Assembly: GCA_937912115.1 (NCBI GenBank)
Contig: CALDOI010000070.1
Location: 1 to 58,810 of the forward strand
From: an uncultured Bacteroidota bacterium
Lineage (GTDB): Bacteria; Bacteroidota; Bacteroidia; Bacteroidales; F082
Reading direction: 5' to 3'
DNA: 58,810 nucleotides
Shown: positions 37,118 through 44,199 of the stretch, in pieces
How the letters are laid out: each line of letters starts with the position of its first letter
Numbering within the stretch: position 1 is the first letter of the stretch
Translations under genes and position numbers: made by a program
The notes under the pieces: generated by a model
Told to the model about the DNA's origin: nothing
The model's input: only the letters and a program-made list of their open reading frames with translations
The model's database searches: none

Positions 37118-37135
37118 TTTATCCAGTTTATATAA

Positions 37136-39229
37136 TTAAATCTCAATAATAATTCTAAAACCTTTTCCTTCTTTACTTATAATTTCACAATTACCATTTA
37201 TTGATTTTATACGACTAACTATACTTTTGAGGCCTATGCCTGTATTTTTGTTTTCCATTACGGTATTGCTGTCGAACCCAATACCATCATCAGTAAATAT
37301 TAGTGAAATATTATCGTCGGATTTTTGTAGTTGAATATATGCGCTTTTAGCTTTTGCATGTTTTATTGTGTTGGTTAACAACTCACTAATTACTCTAAAT
37401 AAAATTAGCTGTACATTTTTGTCTAGCGAATACTCGATACCTGTAGTGTTGAAGTCGACATATATTTTACCAGTTTGATTTACTTTTTCACAAAAAGCTT
37501 CCAAAGCTTTTACGAGCCCATACTCATGTATTACTCGTGGCATAAGGTTATTTGAAATTTCACGAATACTTGTAACAGCATCATCAAGCATTTTATTTAC
37601 CTGATCAACAAATTCGATTTTCTCTTTTTTGCCAATTTCAGCAGATCCAAGTTCGTTTACATAAAGCTTTATGGTGGAAAGTAAAGGTCCGATGCCATCA
37701 TGCATATCTTTTGAAAATCGTTCACGTTCTTTTTCCTCAGTTTGGATTACAGCGCTTAGAACTTTTCGTTCCATTTCTTTCCGTTTTGCCAGGTTTCGTG
37801 ATATACTTAAAATTACTGTTTCTCCGTTGAATTCCAGTACCCTGCTGTTTGTTTCAACGGGTATTGTATCACCTGAGTTTGTTATGTATTCGGAGTCATA
37901 TAAATAAGCACCCTCTTCAATAATAGTTTTTCGATATTTAAGAAATAATTCAGCTTGTTTTAAAGGTTTAAGGTCGAGAATATTCATCTGCAGAAGTTCT
38001 TCGTGTGTATAGCCAAGTGATTTGCTGGCCTGATCATTAACTTCAATAATATTGCCTTGCAAATCACTTACGAATATCTCATCGCTACTATTTTGAAATA
38101 TTGTTTCAAAGTTTTCTTCGCTTCTTTTTAGTGCTTCTTTGGTTGTTTTAAGTTTTGTATTACTTACTTTTATTGCCCTTAAGATTCGGTGAACCCTTCT
38201 TGTTGTGACAGAAAACATCATAATAATTATTAGGATAACTAATATGCTCCCGATAAATATGGAATTAATAATTATAGTTTTTAATGGCACATATGTTAGC
38301 TCCTTTGTTGGGATTGCAGTAACGATATGAAACCCAAAATCGGGATAGTAATCGTAGGCAAGAAGATATTCTACATTATTAATGGGGCTTGTGAATCTTT
38401 TAATTTTTACGCTATCCTTTATAATAAATCTCTGAAGAGTTTTGTCGATTATTTTATTTCTGGAATCAAGGGGTTGGAATACTATTTCACCATCAATATC
38501 CAATACAAAAGGAAATCCGGTTTCTCCAATGGTGATTGTGTTAAGGGTAAGTCGGAGTTTTTCAATATCCTTTTCTTTGCCACCAACATATAGTACTCCA
38601 ATTAATTCATTTTCTAAATAAATCGGTTCGTATGCAGTAATGTACCAGTCGTTAACCACGTATGCCCTTCCATAATAAACTTTGCCCTGATTAATTGTAT
38701 GTGCTACAATTGATGAGTTTGGAATGAATGTACCTACAGCTCGTTCACCGTTTTCTTTAAGTACGTTTGTTGAGATTCTTAAGTAACCACTATCGATTTT
38801 CTGAAAGATTGTTGTTGTTCCACCAAATAACTCATAGGTTTCATCGGGGAAAGTTTTTGAATTTAGAAGAGGTTCTTCTCCCCATAATAATTGTTTAATA
38901 CTAATTTCATGCTTTATATGACTAAATTGGTTGGTAACGTCAACTTTATCAATAACTCTTGAGAAGCGAATGGGTTTGTCGTAAAATATTCTATGTGCAA
39001 CTTTTAAGTCTGTTTTTACATTTTCAATCTTCAATTCACGCTCTCGTTCAAACATTTTTTTAATGGTTGTTGCCTCAAGTAACATATCGTTTTCGGCTAT
39101 TTGGTAAATCGACTCACGGCTTATGTTAACAAGAAAAAATGTGAAAACAATAATGGCTATAATAAGGGCAATCAATACAGGGTAAAACAGTTGGAACTTG
39201 AGTTTTAGATTGAAATACTTATTTTTCAT
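37136..39229 (-). CDS. Membrane sensor histidine kinase (Cache-PAS-HisKA_3-HATPase)
   Basis: A 697-residue NarX/DegS-type kinase. A membrane segment near residues 13-34 and another near 322-345 bracket a large periplasmic Cache-like sensor (DWYITAYEPIYLENELIGVLYV, GETGFPFVLDIDGEIV), which typically binds small metabolites. A PAS domain (ENFETIFQNSSDEIFVSDLQ) follows, then the HisKA_3 phospho-acceptor motif KERERFSKDMHDGIGP and a HATPase domain (SELLTNTIKHAKA, DDGIGFD, GIGLKSI). It very probably phosphorylates the NarL-type regulator encoded next downstream. The signal is not deducible. It is at the 5' end of the minus-strand hydrogen locus. Confidence 0.92.
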   Translation of the reverse strand: MKNKYFNLKLKFQLFYPVLIALIIAIIVFTFFLVNISRESIYQIAENDMLLEATTIKKMFERERELKIENVKTDLKVAHRIFYDKPIRFSRVIDKVDVTNQFSHIKHEISIKQLLWGEEPLLNSKTFPDETYELFGGTTTIFQKIDSGYLRISTNVLKENGERAVGTFIPNSSIVAHTINQGKVYYGRAYVVNDWYITAYEPIYLENELIGVLYVGGKEKDIEKLRLTLNTITIGETGFPFVLDIDGEIVFQPLDSRNKIIDKTLQRFIIKDSVKIKRFTSPINNVEYLLAYDYYPDFGFHIVTAIPTKELTYVPLKTIIINSIFIGSILVILIIIMMFSVTTRRVHRILRAIKVSNTKLKTTKEALKRSEENFETIFQNSSDEIFVSDLQGNIIEVNDQASKSLGYTHEELLQMNILDLKPLKQAELFLKYRKTIIEEGAYLYDSEYITNSGDTIPVETNSRVLEFNGETVILSISRNLAKRKEMERKVLSAVIQTEEKERERFSKDMHDGIGPLLSTIKLYVNELGSAEIGKKEKIEFVDQVNKMLDDAVTSIREISNNLMPRVIHEYGLVKALEAFCEKVNQTGKIYVDFNTTGIEYSLDKNVQLILFRVISELLTNTIKHAKAKSAYIQLQKSDDNISLIFTDDGIGFDSNTVMENKNTGIGLKSIVSRIKSINGNCEIISKEGKGFRIIIEI

Positions 39230-39392
39230 CTGTTATTAATTTGTTTTTTATAGGTCAGATGGAATACGCCATGATGAAGTTTAAAATCATCTTCTGTTAG
39301 TGCTTTCCAATCATGGCTATTTCATGTGTTGAGAATTTTATATTTCATAGGACACAAAAGTAGGAAATTGAATGAAAAAGACAGCTAATTTA

Positions 39393-40301
39393 TCACAGCC
39401 ATTTGCGTCTTTTGAAATAGGCTGCCATACCTCCACCGGTTATAAGCATAATGGCAATTATTATCCAAAACGTTAAATTATTCTTTTCCATGGGTAGCAG
39501 AACATTCATCCCATAAAGGCCTGTGAGAAAGGTAAGTGGAAGGATAATTGATGAGATGAGAGTAAGTGTTTTCATTATCTCATTTGTATTGTTTGTCTGC
39601 ATCGAGTCGAAAGTAACAGATAGGCCTTCGATTAGTTCACCATAATCCTCGGTCATATCCCACATCTTGTTGTAATAATCGAGGATATTACCCCAGTATT
39701 CTTCCATATTATCGGCATAACCTTCAACCTTACCTGATTCAAATTTGTTAAACACCCTGAGTTGGGGTTTAAACATAGTGTTTATTGCAATAATATTTTT
39801 TCGGGTAATGGAAAGTCTCTCAATAATGCGTCGAGCTTTTCCGCTAAATAGTTCACGATTTATCAGTTCAAGTTCCAGACCAATTTTACGTAGAATGAAA
39901 ACAGATTCAGTCATCAGTTTTTCGAGAATAGTATACAGTAATGCATCGGAAGTACCAATTTCAAAATCTATTCCTTTTTCATCTTGATCCTTTGCTTCTT
40001 CAAACAATCTGTCAACAATCCAATGGGTTTTACCTACGGTAATTAGAAAATCTTCACCCCAAAAAACCTTTAATTCACGGGGTTTAACAAATAGATTTTT
40101 TCTATCGAAAACAGGAAAATGAAGGATCAGAAAATAGTAATCATCATAGATGTCAATCTTTGGTCGTTGATTAGTTTGCCTGCAATCTTCAATATCCAAC
40201 TGGTGAAAATGATATTTGTTTTCAAACTCATTGAAATCATCTTCATCAGGCTCATTAATATGCAGCCATCTAAGTCTTCCTATTTTTAGCACTTCTTTCA
40301 C
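39393..40301 (-). CDS. corA: CorA-family magnesium/divalent cation channel
   Basis: A 302-residue protein of the CorA/MIT family for Mg2+ (or Co2+/Ni2+) entry. The long soluble domain (about 1-240) is followed by two membrane helices with the selectivity signature GMN in TGLYGMNVLLP between them, and a basic C-terminus (KRRKWL). I start it at the GTG at 40301. The frame can begin at a TTG (40310), but that codon lies inside a TACTTTTG promoter box. No neighbouring gene is functionally linked. Confidence 0.9.
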   Translation of the reverse strand: MKEVLKIGRLRWLHINEPDEDDFNEFENKYHFHQLDIEDCRQTNQRPKIDIYDDYYFLILHFPVFDRKNLFVKPRELKVFWGEDFLITVGKTHWIVDRLFEEAKDQDEKGIDFEIGTSDALLYTILEKLMTESVFILRKIGLELELINRELFSGKARRIIERLSITRKNIIAINTMFKPQLRVFNKFESGKVEGYADNMEEYWGNILDYYNKMWDMTEDYGELIEGLSVTFDSMQTNNTNEIMKTLTLISSIILPLTFLTGLYGMNVLLPMEKNNLTFWIIIAIMLITGGGMAAYFKRRKWL

Positions 40302-40307
40302 GGTCGT

Positions 40308-40315
40308 CAAAAGTA
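40308..40315 (-). promoter_or_regulatory. -7 promoter box TACTTTTG abutting corA
   Basis: An exact TAnnTTTG match on the minus strand, only 6 nt before the proposed GTG start. It argues against the TTG start and suggests a nearly leaderless transcript. Confidence 0.4.
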
Positions 40316-40498
40316 GTGATTTATCTTAAAGATTGGGGTCTTTAATGAAAGGAATTTATTGAACCTTCCTTAAGTTCTCGTTGTTTTTTTAATATTATAG
40401 TTAAAATTTAAGAGGGATGGTATGTAAATTTTTGTTCCTGTGAGATTATTTTGTTCATCATATAAATCTATTATTTTAAGCGTTATTTAACAAATGTC

Positions 40499-40831
40499 TC
40501 AATACCTCAGTATATCATCCAATCCTTGCTTGAGTTTGGTTAGTTCTGCCTTAGTAATATTTCCAATTCTCTTTACTAATCGTTCCTTTGAGATTGAACG
40601 AACATGAAAAATCAAAATTTCAGATTTTTGTGATAAGCCATTGTGTTGATCAGGATTCAGAATTATGTTTCCCTTGTAGTTCTTAATTTTGGTTGTTAGC
40701 GGACAAGAAATCACAATGGGGAGTAGTTCATTAAGCATATTACCACTCACAATAACTATCGGTCGAAGTCCACTTTGCTCACTTCCAATAACAGGGTTTA
40801 AGTCGGCATACCATATTTCACGTTGCAACAT
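40499..40831 (-). CDS. mazF: MazF/PemK-family endoribonuclease toxin
   Basis: A 110-residue toxin of the MazF fold, expected to cleave mRNA. The start EIWYADLNPVIGSEQSGLRP, the strand VIVSGN and the segment LPIVISCPLTT match the family; the Arg of GLRP and the Thr/Ser after CPL are the usual catalytic positions. SEILIFHVRSISKERL completes the core. Its ATG overlaps the antitoxin stop codon by one base (TAATG), so the toxin is made only when the antitoxin is translated. Together they form a type II toxin-antitoxin module. Confidence 0.92.
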   Translation of the reverse strand: MLQREIWYADLNPVIGSEQSGLRPIVIVSGNMLNELLPIVISCPLTTKIKNYKGNIILNPDQHNGLSQKSEILIFHVRSISKERLVKRIGNITKAELTKLKQGLDDILRY

Positions 40832-41061
40832 TAGTCAAGTTGTTTTAGGTAGTCCTCCATTCCTTCTTCTGCCATGGTAAGAATGTCGGCATCTTCGTTA
40901 GCTTGCCTATATGATCTAACATATTCAGCACGGTTTAACTGATCGAGGTAGATATTTAGGGCTTTTTCAATAATCTTGTTTTTTGGAATTGATAGCCCCT
41001 TGGCTGCTTCATTTAACCTGGCCAGTAGTTGGTCGGGTAGTGTGCTGGTAAAAGTTGTCAT
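40831..41061 (-). CDS. mazE: Antitoxin of the MazEF-like module (ribbon-helix-helix)
   Basis: A 76-residue protein with an N-terminal ribbon-helix-helix region (TFTSTLPDQLLARLNEAAKG, SIPKNKIIEKALNIYLDQL) and an acidic C-terminal tail that would wrap the toxin. I start it at the ATG at 41061. The frame continues upstream to 41145 but that part passes through the promoter (TATATTTG box at 41085-41092). The RHH type differs from the AbrB-like E. coli MazE but is common with PemK-type toxins. It should repress its own promoter as a complex with the toxin. Confidence 0.88.
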   Translation of the reverse strand: MTTFTSTLPDQLLARLNEAAKGLSIPKNKIIEKALNIYLDQLNRAEYVRSYRQANEDADILTMAEEGMEDYLKQLD

Positions 41062-41084
41062 TTGCAAATCATATTTATAAAATA

Positions 41085-41116
41085 CAAATATAATATATAA
41101 ATATTCAAAAAGCAAA
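41085..41116 (-). promoter_or_regulatory. Bacteroidetes-type promoter (TTTG-N20-TATATTTG) of the toxin-antitoxin module
   Basis: On the minus strand TTTG (41116-41113) and TATATTTG (41092-41085) are 20 nt apart, the same arrangement as before the ATPase gene. The antitoxin ATG follows after 23 nt. Confidence 0.65.
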
Positions 41117-41218
41117 CATTGTGATACAGTTCGTAATTTGTTCAACTACAAAATTGAGGTAATCCCTTATCGTTATGCTGCGTTAGGATGACAAAAACGA
41201 AAGAAAGGCTTTACAATC

Positions 41219-41395
41219 TTACTTGGGAGAATAATAACAGTTCTTAGGTGAAAATATTTTTTCATCTTTTTTTAAGGATTTAATTGCTTTGTCTACATCC
41301 TTTTTGTCAATCCCGGTCATATCTGCAATTTCACCTGCTTTTAATGGCTTAGCGGCTTTCTCCATTGTTTCCAATACTTTGCTATCTGTGCTCAT
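41219..41395 (-). CDS. Small winged-helix-like protein (58 aa)
   Basis: A 58-residue ORF from an ATG at 41395 to a TAA at 41219. It begins MSTDSKVLETMEKAAKPLKA, continues with a helix-turn-helix-like stretch (GEIADMTGIDKKDVDKAIKS), a basic KKDEK segment and ends CYYSPK. The pattern fits a one-domain winged helix with a beta-hairpin (KIFSPKNCYYSPK). I recall similar tiny proteins in anaerobic bacteria but cannot name a family with certainty. It is divergent from the outer-membrane protein gene at 41530, whose upstream region holds a 10-bp inverted repeat. The plus-strand frame across it is a shadow. Confidence 0.72.
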   Translation of the reverse strand: MSTDSKVLETMEKAAKPLKAGEIADMTGIDKKDVDKAIKSLKKDEKIFSPKNCYYSPK

Positions 41396-41469
41396 GTATA
41401 ATAGTTTTAAAGTTATGGTAAAATTAATTAATATTTATTACGAAAATAAAATTCTAACCAAGCATAACT

Positions 41470-41514
41470 CTACAATATTTGGCATGGCCAATATCTCAAA
41501 ATATTGTAGTTTTG
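41470..41514 (+). promoter_or_regulatory. Promoter box overlapping a perfect 10-bp inverted repeat
   Basis: CTACAATATT (41470-41479) and AATATTGTAG (41500-41509) are perfect complements 20 bp apart. The right arm overlaps the exact -7 box TAGTTTTG (41507-41514), 15 nt before the ATG at 41530. Such placement suits a repressor site spanning the promoter, or a hairpin in the divergent region. Confidence 0.55.
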
Positions 41515-41529
41515 AGAAAAAAAATAGCA

Positions 41530-42141
41530 ATGATAAGATCGTTTGCATTTCTATTGTTATTAATCGCTAGCAATACTCTAACTGCCCAAAGTTACGATAG
41601 AAGTTATTTGCATCACGATTTGATGATAAGCTATGGCCTACCTTCAACTGATTTATTTCTAAATATAAGCTCATCAATGCTTGATGATAGATTTCCTGAT
41701 AAGCGATATATTCGTGATAATTATAGTGGATCAGGAATAATTTCTCTAACCTATAGAAAAGTATCTAAAAGTGAAATGTTCTTTTGGGGAGGATCAGCAA
41801 GTTATAATCAAACCAAGGGCGATTTATATAATGTTGGATCACTGGAAGGAGAAATTAAAAGAAATTTTTTAACAGTTGCTATAGAAGGACAATATAGATA
41901 TCAAAATTTAAAAAAAGTTCAGTTATACTCCGGTGTAGGAATTGGCTATTCAATAGGTAATGAAACTCTTACGGCATCTGTTGGTAGTGGCAAACAATCC
42001 TCTTCAGGAAGTATTAATCGCTTTGCGTGGCAAATAAATGTAATAGGAATGAGATTAGGTAATAATATTGGCGGTTTTATTGAACTCGGGTATGGTTATA
42101 AAGGAATAATAAATGCCGGATTATCAATCCAATTATATTAA
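41530..42141 (+). CDS. Outer-membrane beta-barrel-like protein, function unknown
   Basis: A 203-residue exported protein. The ATG at 41530 gives a clean signal peptide (RSFAFLLLLIASNTLTAQ); the frame begins earlier at 41479 but without one and inside the inverted repeat. The mature part is Gly/Tyr/aromatic-rich with alternating strands (LQLYSGVGIGYSIGNE-like, FIELGYGYKGIINAGLSIQL) and ends in an aromatic residue, as expected for a small barrel. No function can be assigned. ispG follows after 11 bp, so the two are probably co-transcribed. Confidence 0.7.
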   Translation: MIRSFAFLLLLIASNTLTAQSYDRSYLHHDLMISYGLPSTDLFLNISSSMLDDRFPDKRYIRDNYSGSGIISLTYRKVSKSEMFFWGGSASYNQTKGDLYNVGSLEGEIKRNFLTVAIEGQYRYQNLKKVQLYSGVGIGYSIGNETLTASVGSGKQSSSGSINRFAWQINVIGMRLGNNIGGFIELGYGYKGIINAGLSIQLY

Positions 42142-42152
42142 TCATACAAAAA

Positions 42153-43601
42153 GTGTACGCATCTTCAGAAATTAATATCGGTAATACCTCCCTTGGTGGC
42201 AATAGTCCAGTTCGTATACAATCGATGACCACCACCAAAACGATGGACACCGTTGCAACTGTTAATCAAGTTGCAAATCTGGCAAAAGCAGGTTGCGATT
42301 TTGTAAGAATAACAACTCAAAATATTAATGAAGCAAATAATCTTAAAGTTATTAAAGAAGAGCTTGGTAAAATTGGGATATATATACCATTAATTGCTGA
42401 TGTTCATTTTATTCCTAAAATTGCTGAGCTAGCTGCTCAATTTGTTGAAAAAGTCCGTATTAATCCAGGGAATTATATTGATTCCCAGTCATCAATATCC
42501 GAAAAACTGATTCCACTTTTAAGTGTTTGCAAAAAGCACAATACAGCAATTCGCATTGGTGTTAATCACGGATCATTGTCAGAAACGATTTTGTACAAAT
42601 ATGGCAATACTGCACTTGGTATGGTTGAGTCGTTGATGGAATTTGTGAGAGTTTGTAAGAAACACAACTTCAATAAATTAGTGCTGTCAGTAAAAGCAAG
42701 TAATGTTGTAATGATGATAGATGCTAATAAGTTGCTTGTGGAAAAACTCCTGATTGAAGGATTAAACTACCCAATCCACCTGGGAGTTACTGAGGCTGGA
42801 AGTGAAGATGAGGGTAGGGTTAAGTCAGCGTCAGGGATTGGGTATTTATTAGCGCATGGAATTGGTGATACAATTCGTGTATCACTTTCAGAAGATCCAG
42901 TTGCTGAAATACCGGTAGCAAAAATGTTGGTGGATTTCTATGGCAAAAGACTGGATATCGCAAAAAGAATTCCTCATGAATTAATCAGGGTAGCAATAAA
43001 ATTTTTCTCTGGGAAGCCCCCTTTAGTATTAACATCAGGTATGTCGGAATTAGCTGATTATTCAAATCATAATGAATCAATAAATTTAGATATTGGTAAA
43101 AAAAAATATGGAATTAGTAAATTGGTATATCATAATTTATCTATCGAAGAGCTAATTATTCGTGCCACCGTTGATGCAACAATATTGCTACTGAATAATG
43201 AAACAGATGGTATTTGGATTGAGAATAATTCTAGTACTACTGATGACCAAAATGCTAAACTTTCGTTGGAAATACTACAAGTACTTGGCTTAAGAATAAG
43301 TAAAACTGAATTTATTGCTTGTCCAACATGTGGAAGATCATCGGTTGTTCTTGTAGATCTACTGCAAGAAGTTAAAAAGCAGACATCTCATATCCGTGGT
43401 TTGAAAATAGCAGTTATGGGATGCTCGGTAAATGGTCCGGGAGAAATGGCTGATGCAGATTATGGTATGGTTGGAACTGGTAATGGAAATGTGGATTTAT
43501 ATAAGGGCAGAAAACTTATTCATAAAAATATTAAACAAGAACAGTCAATTGATGCTTTGATTAACCTCATTAAAAATAGTGGAGATTGGAAAAATAAATA
43601 A
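42153..43601 (+). CDS. ispG: 4-hydroxy-3-methylbut-2-enyl-diphosphate synthase, with shortened insert
   Basis: A 482-residue [4Fe-4S] enzyme of the MEP isoprenoid pathway. It is of the plant/Bacteroidetes type: VRITTQNINEANNLKVIKEE, ADVHFIPK, KVRINPGNYID and GIGDTIRVSLSEDPVAEIPV in the N-terminal barrel, then the cluster domain with CPTCGRSS and MGCSVNGPGEMADADYG. The region between them (about 270-385) is much shorter than the insert in typical Bacteroidetes enzymes of around 600 residues, but longer than in the E. coli enzyme (372 residues). The start is a GTG 11 bp after the upstream gene. Confidence 0.94.
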   Translation: MYASSEINIGNTSLGGNSPVRIQSMTTTKTMDTVATVNQVANLAKAGCDFVRITTQNINEANNLKVIKEELGKIGIYIPLIADVHFIPKIAELAAQFVEKVRINPGNYIDSQSSISEKLIPLLSVCKKHNTAIRIGVNHGSLSETILYKYGNTALGMVESLMEFVRVCKKHNFNKLVLSVKASNVVMMIDANKLLVEKLLIEGLNYPIHLGVTEAGSEDEGRVKSASGIGYLLAHGIGDTIRVSLSEDPVAEIPVAKMLVDFYGKRLDIAKRIPHELIRVAIKFFSGKPPLVLTSGMSELADYSNHNESINLDIGKKKYGISKLVYHNLSIEELIIRATVDATILLLNNETDGIWIENNSSTTDDQNAKLSLEILQVLGLRISKTEFIACPTCGRSSVVLVDLLQEVKKQTSHIRGLKIAVMGCSVNGPGEMADADYGMVGTGNGNVDLYKGRKLIHKNIKQEQSIDALINLIKNSGDWKNK

Positions 43602-43628
43602 TCAGGAGTATTTGTTTAAAATTATATG

Positions 43629-43647
43629 TAACTTTGTATTTCAAAGA
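43629..43647 (+). promoter_or_regulatory. -7 box overlapping an ACTTTG-N5-CAAAG dyad
   Basis: The box TAACTTTG (43629-43636) is 22 nt before the regulator ATG. It overlaps the dyad ACTTTG-TATTT-CAAAG (43631-43646). The same dyad recurs just after the gene, so this is a good candidate autoregulatory operator. Confidence 0.6.
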
Positions 43648-43658
43648 ACTCTATAACT

Positions 43659-43952
43659 ATGAAAGAGATATTATCAAGCCTAAATAAATCTTTTGATAGC
43701 CGTGTAAGAGTGGGGATTATGTCAATACTTCTGAGAAGTAATTGGGTTGATTTTACTACCATAAGAAATACGCTGGGAGCAACTGATGGAAATATTTCCA
43801 ATCATTTAAGTGCATTGCAGAAGCATAATATGATAAAGACTAAAAAGGAGTTTGTTAGTAACCGTCCCAAAACCAGTTATAAAATTACCCGGCAGGGTAT
43901 CAGAAAATTTACAGATCACCTGAGTGTTTTTGAGAAACTACTTAATAGCTAA
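43659..43952 (+). CDS. Winged-helix transcriptional regulator (small MarR-like/HTH_34 type)
   Basis: A 97-residue DNA-binding protein that is almost entirely one winged helix. SRVRVGIMSILLRSNWVDFT leads into the recognition helix region GATDGNISNHLSALQKHNMI, the wing is KKEFVSNRPKTSYKITRQG, and a short helix ends it. It resembles the small regulators often paired in Bacteroidetes with an inner-membrane protein gene, but here the region after it is a deletion remnant. Matching dyads lie on both sides of the gene. The regulated genes are unknown. Confidence 0.85.
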   Translation: MKEILSSLNKSFDSRVRVGIMSILLRSNWVDFTTIRNTLGATDGNISNHLSALQKHNMIKTKKEFVSNRPKTSYKITRQGIRKFTDHLSVFEKLLNS

Positions 43953-43969
43953 ACTTTGAGATACAAAGT
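43953..43969. promoter_or_regulatory. Second ACTTTG-N5-CAAAGT dyad, directly after the regulator
   Basis: ACTTTG (43953-43958), AGATA, CAAAGT (43964-43969) is a perfect 6-bp dyad immediately after the stop codon, with the same half-site and spacing as the copy overlapping the regulator's promoter. Confidence 0.55.
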
Positions 43970-44021
43970 GCTTTTAGTATAACTATTTGTTTTTAATGCC
44001 CGTCATACTCAAAATCTTAAA

Positions 44022-44199
44022 TCAAGCCCCGTATTCTAATGCAAGAATTGGAAATGCAAGTATGTCGATAATTATAATCGAAGGCGAAAGCTTGGTGAAT
44101 TTACCTTTTGCAATTTTTATAATACTGCAATACAGTAGCCCGAAAACAATACCCTCAGTAAGAGAATAGGTGAGCGGAATTATAATAATAGAAAGATAT
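44022..44199 (-). pseudogene. C-terminal remnant of an NCS2/AzgA-type purine permease
   Basis: Reading the minus strand from just after the FG-GAP gene stop codon, an open stretch of about 58 codons ends at a TGA (44022-44024). It contains IPLTYSLTEGIVFGLL, CSIIKIAKGKFTKLSP and a final hydrophobic segment. This aligns with the last two membrane segments of adenine/guanine permeases (PFSFSITEGIALGF and GRLRDLSP in E. coli AdeP). There is no start codon and the other 400 or so residues are missing, so it is a truncated relic. Confidence 0.8.
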
